From positions 1 to 64,000 of the forward strand of contig RECY01000015.1 in assembly GCA_007693785.1 (NCBI GenBank): 64,000 nucleotides of DNA. Reading direction: 5' to 3'. A program made the position numbers and the translations under genes. This DNA is from Phycisphaerales bacterium. Its GTDB lineage: Bacteria > Planctomycetota > Phycisphaerae > Phycisphaerales > UBA1924. The notes beneath the pieces are model-generated. The model was given only the letters and a program-made list of their open reading frames with translations, was not told where the DNA came from and searched no databases. Below, piece after piece: positions 34,575 to 44,437 of the stretch. Position 1 is the first letter of the stretch. Each line of letters begins with the position of its first letter.

Positions 34575-37525
34575 ACAGCCTCTACCTCATCGACGGCTAC
34601 GCCCAGTTTTTCCGTCATTATCACGCGATCCGCACGCCGATGACCAGCCCCGTCACCGGCGAGCCGACGAACATGACCTTCGGCTTCGTCGGGCTCCTCC
34701 TCAAACTCCTGCGCGGGCAGGGCGCGCGCATGACCGAGTGGGGCGGCCCGCCGACGCACCTCGCCGTCGCGCTCGACGTCTCGGGCGACCGCGGGACGTT
34801 CCGATCGACGCTGTACCCCGCGTACAAAGCGACGCGCGACGCCCCGCCGGAGGACCTCGCGCCGCAGGTCGAGCGTTGCCTCGGGATCCTGCGGGCGATC
34901 GGCGTGCCGATCCTGGGAGCCGAGGGTTTCGAAGCCGACGACGTGATCGCGGCGATCGCGGGCAGGCTCGCCAGCGACGCCGGCACGCGCGTGCGCGTCG
35001 TGAGCAAGGACAAGGACCTCAAGCAGCTGCTGGCCGAGGCGAAGCTGGAGCTCTACGACGCGCACACGGAGCAGACGATCACCGCCGCGGACCTGCACGC
35101 CGACGCGGGGATCACGCCCGCGCAGGTGATCGACATGCTCGCGCTGATGGGCGACACGGTCGACAACGTGCCGGGCGTCGCGGGGATCGGCCCGAAGACC
35201 GCGGCCCAACTGATCGCGGAGTTCGGCTCGCTCGAAAGCGTGCTGGAGGAAGTCCGCGCCGAGAAGCCCGCGAAAGAGCAGAGAATCAAGGGCAAACGGC
35301 GCGAGAACATCCTCGCGTCGATGGACGCGCTCCCGTTGAGCCGCGAGCTGGTGACGCTGCGCACGGACGTGCCGATCGAGTTTGATCTCGAAGCCGCGGC
35401 CGTCCGCACGCTCCACCCCGCGGCCCTCGAACCCATCCTCAAAGAACTCGGCTTCAACCGGTATCAGGACGAACTGAAGGCGCTGCTCGGCCAGCTGACG
35501 GGTTCGGTTGCCGCGGACGCCGCAGCGACGCCGACAAGCAAGCCCGCAAGCCGACGCAAGGCCGACGACGGGTACACCGACAGCCTTTTCGCGAGCGCAA
35601 GCGAGCCGGCTGGGATCGCCGCACCAGCGGGCGATTACCGGTGCGTGCGCACGAAGGCAGAGCTCGCGGCGCTTTTGAAGGAACTGGAAAGCGCTGACGC
35701 GATCGCGGTCGACACGGAGACGACCTCGCTCAGCCCGCGTCAGGCGAAGCTCTGCGGGCTCTGCTTCAGCACGAGGCCGGGGAGCGGGTGGTACGTCCCG
35801 ATTCGCTCACCGGAGCCTAGTTCGCACATTGATGAAGCGACGGTGCTCGGCGCGGTCCGCAGCGTGCTGGAGGACCCCGCCAAGGCGAAGATCGGGCATA
35901 ACCTCAAGTACGATCTGCTCGTGCTCCGCGCGGCGGGCGTCGAGCTGCGCGGGCTCGACGCGCCTGGCGCGCTCGACACGATGGTCGGCAGCTACCTGCT
36001 CGACGCCTCGCGCTCCGGCCACAGCCTCGACGCGCTCGCCCTCGCGATGCTCGGGCGCACGAACGTGTCGATCAAGGACCTCATCGGCTCCGGCAAGCAG
36101 CAGCGCACGTTCGATACCGTCCCGCTCGAACTCGCAACCGGATACGCGGCCGAGGACGCGGACGTCGCGCTCCAGCTCGCAACCAAAATGCTCCCAGAAC
36201 TCCGGGAAAAGCAGCTCGAAAAGCTCGCCCGCGAGCTGGAGCTCCCGCTGGTCGAAGCCCTCGCCGAGCTGGAGTGGAACGGCATCCGCGTCGATCCCGA
36301 CGAGCTCGATCGCCAGCGCGAGCGTCTCGAAATCCAGATCCTTGAATTACAAAAACAGATCGACGAGGCGAGCGAGGACACGATCGGGCGACGGTTCGAC
36401 CACAACAGCCCCAAGCAGCTCGCGGCCGCTCTCTTCAACAAGCCCGAGCACGACGAGCCCGGGCTCGGGCTCAAGCCGATCAAGCGCACCAAGACCGGCT
36501 ACTCGACCGATGCCGAGGTGCTGGAAAAACTCGCGAACGATCCATTGATCGGGACGCCGATCCCCGCGCTGATTCTCGAGTACCGCCAGCTCAGCAAGCT
36601 CGTCAGCACGTACCTCGTCGCGCTCAAGGACGCGATCGACCCCGGCACCGGTCGCGTGCACGCGAGCTTCAACCAGACGGTCGCCGCGACGGGCCGCCTT
36701 AGCTCCAGCGATCCGAACCTGCAGAACATCCCGATCCGCACCGACGTGGGTCGCGAGATCCGGCGTGCGTTCGTCGCGAACGCGCCGGGCGACACGTCGC
36801 GCACGCTCGTGAGCGCGGACTACAGCCAGATCGAGCTCCGCCTGCTTGCGCACCTCTCGCGGGATCCCGCGCTGATCGAGGCCTTCGAACGCGGCGACGA
36901 CATCCACGCCGCGGTCGCCGCGCAGATCCACGCCGTGCCGACCGATCAGGTCACCCGTGAGCAGCGCAACGGCGCAAAGATGGTCAACTTCGGCATCGTC
37001 TACGGCATCACCGCGTTCGGCCTCGCGCGACGCCTCGGCGTCAGCAACTCCGAGGCCGACGCGATCATCACCGGCTACAAAAAACGCTTCGCCGGCATCA
37101 CCACGTTCCTGCAGGAGTGCATCCAGCAGGCGCGGGCGAAGGGCTACGTCGAAACGATGCTCGGGCGTCGTCGCCCGATCCCGGACATCGAGAGCACGAA
37201 CCCTTCGCGGAAGTCGCTCGCTGAGCGGATGGCGATCAACAGCGTCGTGCAGGGCTCGGCCGCCGACCTGATCAAGCTCGCGATGGTCGACCTGCACGCC
37301 CGCCTGAGCCCGCACGCCGCCCACCGACGCGCCGGCAAGCCGCCCGAGATCCCGAACGTGCGGATGCTGCTGCAGATCCACGACGAGCTGGTCTTCGAGT
37401 GCGACGCGAGCGACGCCGAGCGTGTGCGCGCGCTCGTGGTCGACCGGATGCAGCGTGCGGCCGCGATCTCCGTCCCGCTCGTCGCCGACGCGTCGATCGC
37501 GCCGAACTGGTTCGACGGGAAATAG
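34571..37525 (+). CDS. polA: DNA polymerase I
   Basis: Lagging-strand and repair polymerase. 984 residues, all three domains intact. The 5'-3' exonuclease starts SLYLIDGYAQFFRHYHAIRT and has FEADDVIAAIAG and GVAGIGPKTAAQLI. The proofreading domain keeps its acidic residues: AVDTETTSLS, IGHNLKYDLLVL and YAAEDADVALQL. The polymerase has NLQNIPIRT, motif A SADYSQIELRLLAHLSRD, the O-helix region (QRNGAKMVNFGIVYGITAFG) and motif C LQIHDELVFE. A ~45-residue Pro/Ser/Lys linker separates the first two domains. GTG start overlapping the previous stop. Confidence 0.95.
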   Translation: MNSLYLIDGYAQFFRHYHAIRTPMTSPVTGEPTNMTFGFVGLLLKLLRGQGARMTEWGGPPTHLAVALDVSGDRGTFRSTLYPAYKATRDAPPEDLAPQVERCLGILRAIGVPILGAEGFEADDVIAAIAGRLASDAGTRVRVVSKDKDLKQLLAEAKLELYDAHTEQTITAADLHADAGITPAQVIDMLALMGDTVDNVPGVAGIGPKTAAQLIAEFGSLESVLEEVRAEKPAKEQRIKGKRRENILASMDALPLSRELVTLRTDVPIEFDLEAAAVRTLHPAALEPILKELGFNRYQDELKALLGQLTGSVAADAAATPTSKPASRRKADDGYTDSLFASASEPAGIAAPAGDYRCVRTKAELAALLKELESADAIAVDTETTSLSPRQAKLCGLCFSTRPGSGWYVPIRSPEPSSHIDEATVLGAVRSVLEDPAKAKIGHNLKYDLLVLRAAGVELRGLDAPGALDTMVGSYLLDASRSGHSLDALALAMLGRTNVSIKDLIGSGKQQRTFDTVPLELATGYAAEDADVALQLATKMLPELREKQLEKLARELELPLVEALAELEWNGIRVDPDELDRQRERLEIQILELQKQIDEASEDTIGRRFDHNSPKQLAAALFNKPEHDEPGLGLKPIKRTKTGYSTDAEVLEKLANDPLIGTPIPALILEYRQLSKLVSTYLVALKDAIDPGTGRVHASFNQTVAATGRLSSSDPNLQNIPIRTDVGREIRRAFVANAPGDTSRTLVSADYSQIELRLLAHLSRDPALIEAFERGDDIHAAVAAQIHAVPTDQVTREQRNGAKMVNFGIVYGITAFGLARRLGVSNSEADAIITGYKKRFAGITTFLQECIQQARAKGYVETMLGRRRPIPDIESTNPSRKSLAERMAINSVVQGSAADLIKLAMVDLHARLSPHAAHRRAGKPPEIPNVRMLLQIHDELVFECDASDAERVRALVVDRMQRAAAISVPLVADASIAPNWFDGK

Positions 37526-37551
37526 CTGATTTTGTGAGGATGCCACGAGCC

Positions 37552-38436
37552 ATGCCCGCCGCCCCGACCAACTGGACCACCAAGGAACTGCTCAACTGGA
37601 TGAGCGGCGCGTTCAAGGAGCGCGGGCTGGATTCGCCGCGACTGTGCGCGGAGCTGCTGCTGGCGCACACGCTTGGATGCGAGCGTCTGCGTCTGTACAT
37701 GGAGGCCGACCGCCCCGCGCTGCCCGAAGAACGCGAGAAGCTGCGCGAGCTCGTCGGGCGCGCGCTCAAGCAGGAGCCGGTGCAGTACCTCGTCGGCGAG
37801 GCGTGGTTCTTCGGGCTCCCGCTGCACGTCGACCGGCGTGTGCTCATCCCTCGCCCGGCGACCGAGACGATCGTCGAGCACGCGCTCCAGCACCTCCGCC
37901 GAGCCGAGCGGGCGCACGAGGCGATCCGCATCGCCGACGTCTGCACGGGGAGCGGGTGCGTCGCGGTCGCGCTCGCGAAGCACCTGCCCAAGGGCGAGGT
38001 CGTCGCGACGGACGTGTCCGAGGGCGCGCTCGAGGTCGCGCGATTGAACGCCGAGCGTCACGGCGTCGCCGATCGCATCGACTTCCGCGCCGGGCACCTG
38101 CTCGAGCCGCTGCGGGGCGAGCGTTTCGGGCTGCTCGTCGCGAACCCGCCGTACATCCCAGACGCTGAGTGGGAAGCCGTCGCCCCGAACGTGCGCGACC
38201 ACGAGCCGACGCTCGCGCTCCGCGGCGGCGCGGACGGGCTCGACCTGGTACGCCCGCTGCTCGCCGGCGCGCCGGCGCACGCCGAGGCAGGGGCGTGGGT
38301 GCTGGTGGAGGCCGCCGACTCGAACGCGCTGGCGGCGCTGGAACTCGTGCGCACGACCGACGCCTACGCCTCGGCCGAGGTGCTCGACGATTTCGAGGGC
38401 CTCCCGCGCGTCGTCGCAGCGCAGGTGCGGGCCTGA
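37552..38436 (+). CDS. prmC: Peptide chain release factor glutamine methyltransferase
   Basis: Methylates the GGQ glutamine of release factors. 294 residues. The N-terminal helical domain (GLDSPRLCAELLLAHTLGCE) binds the factor; the SAM domain has IADVCTGSGCVAVALAKHLP, and VANPPYIPD is the catalytic NPPY. The end DHEPTLALRGGADGLDLVRP is also family-typical. ATG 37552 is chosen (TGAGGA upstream at 37535-37540); the ATG at 37540 is an alternative. It sits 26 bp after polA and is likely co-transcribed. Confidence 0.92.
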   Translation: MPAAPTNWTTKELLNWMSGAFKERGLDSPRLCAELLLAHTLGCERLRLYMEADRPALPEEREKLRELVGRALKQEPVQYLVGEAWFFGLPLHVDRRVLIPRPATETIVEHALQHLRRAERAHEAIRIADVCTGSGCVAVALAKHLPKGEVVATDVSEGALEVARLNAERHGVADRIDFRAGHLLEPLRGERFGLLVANPPYIPDAEWEAVAPNVRDHEPTLALRGGADGLDLVRPLLAGAPAHAEAGAWVLVEAADSNALAALELVRTTDAYASAEVLDDFEGLPRVVAAQVRA

Positions 38437-38458
38437 AGCAAGCAAAAAAACGCGTGCG

Positions 38459-40195
38459 CTACGCCCGCTGCTTCTCGGTAAACACCGCCCGCACCTGTTC
38501 AAGCAACTGCTCGATCTCGAACGGCTTGAACAGCACGCTCTGGAGCCCTTCCTGGCTCGCGCGGACGATCGAGTGGTGCGGGTCGTAGCCGAACCCGGTC
38601 ATCAGGATCACCGGCGTTTCGACGTTCTTTTTCTGCGCGGCCGCGAAGACCTCGTACCCGTTTCGGTCCGGCATCTTGATGTCGCTGATGATCAGATCGA
38701 ACGCCTCGCGTTCGTGCTCGATCGCCACGATCGCCTCGGCGCCGTCCTCACAGACGGTGACCTCGCACCCGCGGTGGCGGAGCACGTCGCCGATGACGCG
38801 TCGGATCTTGGCCGCGTCGTCAGCGATGAGCACGCGCCGCCCTTCAAAGGCCGGATCGCGCCGCGTGTCCTGCATCGCGCGCTCGACGCCGAGGAGCGTC
38901 TGCGGCCCGCCGGCGACATCCTTCATGCGCGAGCGGATCGCCTCCACGTCGGCGCGGATCCGCTGGAGGTGGGCCGCCCCCTCCGGGTCGGCGTCCGCCA
39001 TGCTCTGGAGCATCACGTCCGCCTCGTGGAGGATGTCGTCCAGCGGCTCGTCCAGCTCGCCCTGCACGCGTCCCGAGACGGCCTCGTTCGTCGAGCACCG
39101 CTCGCTCACCAAGAGGTCCAGCATGTGCAGCGCGATCGCGATGTGACGCGCGAAGATCTCGGCGAACTGCTGGTCGTCCTTGGTGAACGCCCCGGGCGTG
39201 CGGCTCTCCACGTCCAGCACGCCGATCACCTTGTCGTGCAGACGCAGCGGCACCGTCAGCGAGCTTCGGCACCCCGGCAACCCCGGGATGTACCGCTCGT
39301 CGTTGCCGGCGTCGGTGCAGAGGTAGCTCCGACCGGTCGCCGCGACCATCCCGCTGATCCCCGAGCCCTCGCGACCGATGAACAGGTCTAGGTCCTGGAT
39401 TTCCTTCGGCAGCCCGGAGCTGATGACCAGCTCCAGCTTGTTGCGGTGCGCCTCGACCAGGAAGATCGCGAAGTGGTCGAAGTTGAGCAGGTCGCGCGTG
39501 AACTGCACGATCTTCTGCTCGATGAAGCGCACGCGCTCCATCGCGTTCATCTTCTTCAACTCCTCGGCTTCCAGGCTGACCAGCTCGCTCCCCGCGCGGT
39601 CGATCGCGTCCATCTTGCGCCGGAAGCGACGGGCGGCCGTCACGTCCCGCACCGCGACCGCGACCTGCTCCGGAGCCGACGTCGCCGCCCCGCCGCGTGT
39701 CGGCACCGGGCTGATGAAGACTTCAAAAAACCGGGACTCGTCCGGCGAGGTCAGCTCGAACTTGGCGGCCGGCGTCGCCTCTTCGGGCTCCGGACGCGAA
39801 CCGGGGCGGCGCTGTCGCTCGCGACGGCGAGCCTCCTCGCCGAACCACGCCGACGCCTCGCGGCAGACCGTCGCCACGCTCGACTGGGTCCCCGCGTCGA
39901 GCCCCGCGAAAAAATCGTTCATCCACAGAAAACGACCGTCGCCCGTCGAGAGGCAGACCCCCTCGCCGATCGCGTTCAGCAGCGTGATCGCCCGGTCGTT
40001 GGCGAGCTCCGCGACGAGCATCGGCAGGCGGTCGGTCGAAGCCAGCACCGCGTCGCTCGGCTCGCGCACCGCGTGGCCCTGACCCTGCGCATCCGAAACC
40101 GTCACGTCGAACCGATCGCTCAGGACCTTCGCAAGGTCCGAACCGGGCAACTCGGGCCCGGTGATGATCAAGAGTTTCGGTCGGTCAACCACCAT
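38459..40195 (-). CDS. PAS-GAF-receiver signalling protein
   Basis: 578 residues. The first ~50 residues look like a weak receiver or P-loop-free alpha/beta fragment. A PAS-like part (LLNAIGEGVCLSTGDGRFLW) follows, then a GAF domain (FVEAHRN-type core, SLTVPLRLHDKVIGVLDVES), a helical linker and a C-terminal receiver domain: VLIADDAAKIRRVIGDVLRH, the phospho-acceptor Asp in IISDIKMPDRNGYEV, and LFKPFEIEQLLEQV with the Lys. There is no histidine-kinase or output domain, so it probably relays to another protein. The start at 40195 is family-like (MVVDRPKLLIITGPE). Confidence 0.82.
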   Translation of the reverse strand: MVVDRPKLLIITGPELPGSDLAKVLSDRFDVTVSDAQGQGHAVREPSDAVLASTDRLPMLVAELANDRAITLLNAIGEGVCLSTGDGRFLWMNDFFAGLDAGTQSSVATVCREASAWFGEEARRRERQRRPGSRPEPEEATPAAKFELTSPDESRFFEVFISPVPTRGGAATSAPEQVAVAVRDVTAARRFRRKMDAIDRAGSELVSLEAEELKKMNAMERVRFIEQKIVQFTRDLLNFDHFAIFLVEAHRNKLELVISSGLPKEIQDLDLFIGREGSGISGMVAATGRSYLCTDAGNDERYIPGLPGCRSSLTVPLRLHDKVIGVLDVESRTPGAFTKDDQQFAEIFARHIAIALHMLDLLVSERCSTNEAVSGRVQGELDEPLDDILHEADVMLQSMADADPEGAAHLQRIRADVEAIRSRMKDVAGGPQTLLGVERAMQDTRRDPAFEGRRVLIADDAAKIRRVIGDVLRHRGCEVTVCEDGAEAIVAIEHEREAFDLIISDIKMPDRNGYEVFAAAQKKNVETPVILMTGFGYDPHHSIVRASQEGLQSVLFKPFEIEQLLEQVRAVFTEKQRA

Positions 40196-40234
40196 GGGAG
40201 CCCGTCGTTGGCCTTGCTGCCACCAAGCTAAAGG

Positions 40235-40240
40235 AGTGTA
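40235..40240 (-). promoter_or_regulatory. -10-like hexamer, PAS-GAF-receiver gene
   Basis: TACACT on the minus strand, about 40 nt before ATG 40195. A leadered promoter is possible. Confidence 0.25.
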
Positions 40241-40511
40241 CCCGCGCCGTGTCACGCCCCGCGCACCCAAGCCGATCCTTCGCACAGAACCCGTCGCTCC
40301 AACATACAACCCGCACATCATCTTTCGTCCCACGATCCATCCGGATGAACCCCGGACAGGATCCCGCGCCCGGATGATCTCACAAAGGGTTAAACACCCC
40401 AACTTCTCCACCCGCACGCCACCGCCCGCACGCCCGCCCCGAGCCCCCCGTCCCGCGGCCGATTTTCGAATCCGTCCTTACCCACCTTTGCATCGGCTCG
40501 ACCCCCCCCGC

Positions 40512-40517
40512 TACTGT
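40512..40517 (+). promoter_or_regulatory. -10-like hexamer, ABC ATPase gene
   Basis: TACTGT ends 10 nt before ATG 40528 and overlaps the alternative GTG start at 40516, which favours the ATG. Confidence 0.35.
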
Positions 40518-40527
40518 GCAACCGCTC

Positions 40528-41499
40528 ATGCTCAACGTCCGCGACATCCGCCACAGCTTCGGCCCCGTCCACGCCCTTCGCGGCGTCACCTTCGCCCAGA
40601 CCCGCGGCGAGGTCGTCGCACTCCTCGGGCCCAACGGCGCGGGCAAGACCACCACCATCCGCTGCGTCACCGGCTACCTCACCCCCCACCACGGCTCGGT
40701 CACCCTCGCCGGGCACGACCTCCGAAAAGACCCCATCGCCGCACGCCAGCACCTCGGCTACCTCCCCGAATCCGCCCCGCTCTACCCGGAACTCACGCCC
40801 ACCCAATACCTCGACTTCCGCGCCCGGCTTTATCGCATCCCCCGGCGACAGCGGCGTTTGGCGATCCAGAAGGCCCTGGACCGCTGCCGCGTCGCCGACG
40901 TCGCCACGCGCCGGATCGGGCACCTCTCCAAGGGGTACCGCCAGCGTGTGGGTCTCGCGGCCGCCCTGGTCCACGAGCCGGCGGTGCTCGTGCTCGACGA
41001 ACCTAGCAACGGGCTCGACCCGGGGCAGATCCGCGAGATGCGGTCGCTGGTCCGAGAACTCGCGGCCGACCGCACCATGCTCGTCAGCAGCCACATCCTG
41101 CCGGAGATCGAGCAGCTCGCCGACCGCATGGTCGTGATCGCGGGCGGACGGGTGCTCGCGGTCGGCTCGGGGGAGGAGCTGCGCCGGGCCCACGCTGGCG
41201 GCACGCGTCTGGTCGCCGAAGCCGCGCCCAGTTCGGGGGCGCTCGACGCACCCACGATCGCCGGCGCGCGCCTAATCGAGAACGCACCGCTCGAAGGTAA
41301 CTGGCGGCGTTTGGTTTTCGAGCCCGTCAGCTCGCTCGAGGAAACGGACATTCTCTCCGCCCTCGCGGCCGTCTTTTTACTCAGCGGGTGGCGCTTACGC
41401 GAACTGCGCCGCGACAAGCCGTCACTGGAAGCGGTCTTCATGCGACTGACCGAGTCCGCCGCGGAGCCTTCCCCGAAAACGAAAGAGGCCGCCGCGTGA
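40528..41499 (+). CDS. ABC transporter ATP-binding protein (GldA-like)
   Basis: 323 residues. Walker A is LGPNGAGKTTTIRC, the signature is HLSKGYRQRVGLAAALVHEP, Walker B is AVLVLDEPSNGLDP, and the H-loop is MLVSSHILPEIEQL. A ~90-residue C-terminal domain is of the kind seen in ABC-2 exporters. It overlaps the permease start (GTGA), which in turn overlaps the third gene: a tight three-gene unit like gldA-gldF-gldG. The substrate is unknown; in Bacteroidetes the set serves gliding, but elsewhere it is common without gliding. Confidence 0.9.
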   Translation: MLNVRDIRHSFGPVHALRGVTFAQTRGEVVALLGPNGAGKTTTIRCVTGYLTPHHGSVTLAGHDLRKDPIAARQHLGYLPESAPLYPELTPTQYLDFRARLYRIPRRQRRLAIQKALDRCRVADVATRRIGHLSKGYRQRVGLAAALVHEPAVLVLDEPSNGLDPGQIREMRSLVRELAADRTMLVSSHILPEIEQLADRMVVIAGGRVLAVGSGEELRRAHAGGTRLVAEAAPSSGALDAPTIAGARLIENAPLEGNWRRLVFEPVSSLEETDILSALAAVFLLSGWRLRELRRDKPSLEAVFMRLTESAAEPSPKTKEAAA

Positions 41500-42248
41500 G
41501 CGACGCCCCCGCGATGACGATGCCGTTCGCCCCCGCCCTCGCGATCGCGACCCGAGAGCTGCGGTCGTTCTTCCGCCTCCCGGTCGGGTGGGTCGTCCTC
41601 GCGCTCTACGCGGCCCTCACCGGCGCGGTCTTCGCGCTCGACACCCTCCGACCCGGCGAACCCGCCACCATGCGAGCCTTCTTCGCGACCGCCGGTATCC
41701 TCCTGATGGCGGTCGGCCCGGCCGTCTCCATGCGACTGTTCAGCGAAGAGATCCGCACCGGCGGCATCGAGCCGCTCGCCACCGCACCCGTCGGCGACCT
41801 CGCCCTCGTCCTCGGCAAGTACCTCGGCTCGGTCCTCTTCCTCGGCGCGATCCTCCTGCCCACCCTCGCCTTCCCGATCGCGCTCGCGATCCTGAGCGAC
41901 CCGAAGCCGGACCCGGGACCGATCGTCGCGGGCTATCTTGCGCTCGCGCTGCTCGGGTGCCTGGTGCTCGCGGTGGGCACCGCCGCGAGCGCGCTGACCA
42001 GCAGCCAGACCCTCGCCTTCCTCGCGACGCTGCTCGTCCTGCTCGGGTTCACGCTCGCGACCAGCCGCCTGCCCGCTCAGCTCGACCCGCGCCTCGGCGA
42101 GCTCTTCGCGGGCTGGTCCCCCACCGCCCGACTGCGCGACTTCGCCCGCGGCGTCATCGACCCGGCCCACGCCGTCTACTTCCTCGCCCTCTCGGGCGTC
42201 GCGCTCAGCGTCGCGTGGGGCGCCGTCCGCGGGAGGCGCACCGGATGA
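41496..42248 (+). CDS. ABC-2 type permease (GldF-like)
   Basis: 250 residues, six TM helices: RSFFRLPVGWVVLALYAALT starts the first, then GILLMAVGPAVSMRLFSEEI, the motif of ABC-2 permeases of the GldF/NosY group, and RTGGIEPLATAPVGDLALVL. GTG start inside the previous stop, with AAAGAGG about 6 nt upstream. The stop overlaps the next ATG. Confidence 0.88.
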   Translation: MSDAPAMTMPFAPALAIATRELRSFFRLPVGWVVLALYAALTGAVFALDTLRPGEPATMRAFFATAGILLMAVGPAVSMRLFSEEIRTGGIEPLATAPVGDLALVLGKYLGSVLFLGAILLPTLAFPIALAILSDPKPDPGPIVAGYLALALLGCLVLAVGTAASALTSSQTLAFLATLLVLLGFTLATSRLPAQLDPRLGELFAGWSPTARLRDFARGVIDPAHAVYFLALSGVALSVAWGAVRGRRTG

Positions 42249-44398
42249 GCGCCCGACGCCTGCTCAGCCTCGCCGTGCGCGCGGGCGCGGTCCTGCTGAC
42301 CGCGGGCGTCGCCGTGCTGCTGGTCGCCCTCGCCGACCGTCTGCCCACCTTCGACGTCACCGCGACCGGCGCCCACCGCCTCAGCGAACGCACGCGCCTC
42401 GTGCTCGACCGCGCCTCGCGCGAGGGCGAACGCCTGGAGCTCGTCATCGCGGCCGACCTCGCCCGCCTCGACCGACGCGCCCGGGAGCGCACGGGCGACG
42501 TGCTCGACGCGATCGCGCGGGCCGCCCCGGGCCTGCGCACCACGACGATCGACACCGGCTCACCCTCGGGGCTGGACGAGTACCGCGCCCTGCTCGAACG
42601 CCTCCGCGAGCGCGAATCGGCCCTGCTCGACGAGCACCAGCGCGTGCTCAGCGAGCTGAGCGCCCGCCTCACCGGCGTCGGGGACTTCGCCGAGCGAACG
42701 CTCCAAACCCGCCTCCGCGCGATCGGGGAAGCCGTCGCGGACGACGCGCCCGACGCCGCGAGCTTTCAGAACTTTTTTCGCGAGGAGCAGCCCGTAGGCG
42801 CACGCCTGCTGGCGCGCGACCTGCGCGGGTACGCCGAGACCGTCGAGCGCGAGTCGAACGCGGAGATCCCGCAGCTCGTCGCGATCCGCGCCTCGCTCGA
42901 CGACGCCCTCAACAACGTCGATGCGCAGCTCCTGAGCCTCGCGGGCATCCTCTCCCGCTTCGCGGCGATCGAGACGATGACACCCGCGGCGCGGGACGCG
43001 GCCTCCGGCCTGATCCCCCTCGTCCGGGGCGAGCGGGACGCGCTGGCGATCGCGAGCGAACGCCTGCGGGCGCTGCGACCGGCCGACATCGCGCGGGTGA
43101 GCCGGGCGCTCGAACGGGCCGAGACGGTGCTGGTCATCGGCCCCGTCCGCGAGGCCGGGGCCGGTCTGGCGGCGGTCGACGCCAACGAGCTCTTCCCCTC
43201 CACCGCGGCTCTCGACGCCGTCGGCTCGGGCGGGGCCGACCTGCGCCGACGCGCCGAGGAACTGCTCGCGACCGCGATCGGCGTGGTGAGCGACCCGATC
43301 CGCCCGATCGTGATCGTGACGCACGCCGAGCCGCAGGCGTTCCTGTTCCGCGTCCCGCTGATGCGCGCGCTCACCGAACGCCTGAACCTGCGCGGGATCG
43401 ACGTCGCCGAGTGGGCGACCGTCCTCGACGAGGACCCGCCCGTCCTGACCGACCTCGACCCCGCGGGCGTGCGCCCGATCGTCTACCTCACCCTCGCGCC
43501 GGACTCCTCGGCCGCCAGCCAGTCCAACCCCGACCTCTCCGGCCCGCGCCGCGCCCAGACCCTCGGCGAGGCGACCCGACGCATCCTCGAGAGCGGGGAT
43601 AACGCCGTCGTCAGCCTCAACCCCTCCGTCCTGCCCGGGTACGGCGAGGCCGACCCGACCGCACGCCCGCTCCGCGCCCTCGGCATCGACGCCATGACCG
43701 GCAGGCCGCTCCTCTCGACCACGCTCGGGCAGAGCGGCCCGGTCGTCGAGACAGACCGCGTCGTCATCCCCGAGGGCGCGAGCGACACCGCGACCGATCA
43801 CCCCGTCTCCAGCGCGATCGGCGGGCTCCGCACCATGCTCATCTGGCCGATCGCGCTCGACCTCACCGAAACCCCCGGCGTGCGCACCTGGTCGCTCATG
43901 AGCTTCGCTGGCGGCGACCGCTGGTGGGCCGAATCGAGCTGGCTCCGCGTCTGGCAGACCCCACGCGAGCAGCGCCGCTTCATCGCGCAGCCGCCCACGT
44001 TCGATGAAGCCCGCGACGAGCGCCGGGACCGCTGGACCGTCGCGGCGGCCGCCGAACGCGAGCTGCCGCCGGAACTGAGCGACGAGGATCGGCGCACGCA
44101 GCGTGTCATCGTCGTCGGCTCCAACGGGTGGCACATCGACCCGGTCACCCAGCAGGCGGCCGAGGTGGACGGGCGCGTCGTCCCGCTCTACCCGGGCAAC
44201 CTGGAATTCCTGGAAGCCGCGGTCTGGTGGCTCAGCCACCGCGACGGGCTCATCGCCCGCAGCGAACGGGCCCGGGCCGCCCCGACCGTCCGCGCCATGA
44301 GCGACGGCGAAGTCCTCACCTGGCGCCTCGGGCTCCTCCTCGGGCTCCCCCTGGGCATCCTCGCCCTCGGCCTCGCCTGGCGCGTGATCCGCGGCTGA
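42245..44398 (+). CDS. GldG-like ABC-associated exported protein
   Basis: 717 residues. An N-terminal TM (about 8-28), a periplasmic region of ~650 residues with the Gld/ABC-type pattern (FDVTATGAHRLSERTRLVLD, then coiled coil, then RPIVIVTHAEPQAFLFRVPL), and a C-terminal TM (LGLLLGLPLGILALGLAWRV). The N-terminal motif and the closing TM are the marks of GldG/DUF4350-like partners of ABC-2 exporters. It contains ~250 residues of helical insert around residues 100-330 that I do not recognise. Confidence 0.78.
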   Translation: MSARRLLSLAVRAGAVLLTAGVAVLLVALADRLPTFDVTATGAHRLSERTRLVLDRASREGERLELVIAADLARLDRRARERTGDVLDAIARAAPGLRTTTIDTGSPSGLDEYRALLERLRERESALLDEHQRVLSELSARLTGVGDFAERTLQTRLRAIGEAVADDAPDAASFQNFFREEQPVGARLLARDLRGYAETVERESNAEIPQLVAIRASLDDALNNVDAQLLSLAGILSRFAAIETMTPAARDAASGLIPLVRGERDALAIASERLRALRPADIARVSRALERAETVLVIGPVREAGAGLAAVDANELFPSTAALDAVGSGGADLRRRAEELLATAIGVVSDPIRPIVIVTHAEPQAFLFRVPLMRALTERLNLRGIDVAEWATVLDEDPPVLTDLDPAGVRPIVYLTLAPDSSAASQSNPDLSGPRRAQTLGEATRRILESGDNAVVSLNPSVLPGYGEADPTARPLRALGIDAMTGRPLLSTTLGQSGPVVETDRVVIPEGASDTATDHPVSSAIGGLRTMLIWPIALDLTETPGVRTWSLMSFAGGDRWWAESSWLRVWQTPREQRRFIAQPPTFDEARDERRDRWTVAAAAERELPPELSDEDRRTQRVIVVGSNGWHIDPVTQQAAEVDGRVVPLYPGNLEFLEAAVWWLSHRDGLIARSERARAAPTVRAMSDGEVLTWRLGLLLGLPLGILALGLAWRVIRG

Positions 44399-44437
44399 AG
44401 TGCCCGGGGTGCGTTCAACCGCCCCTTTCCACAGGGC

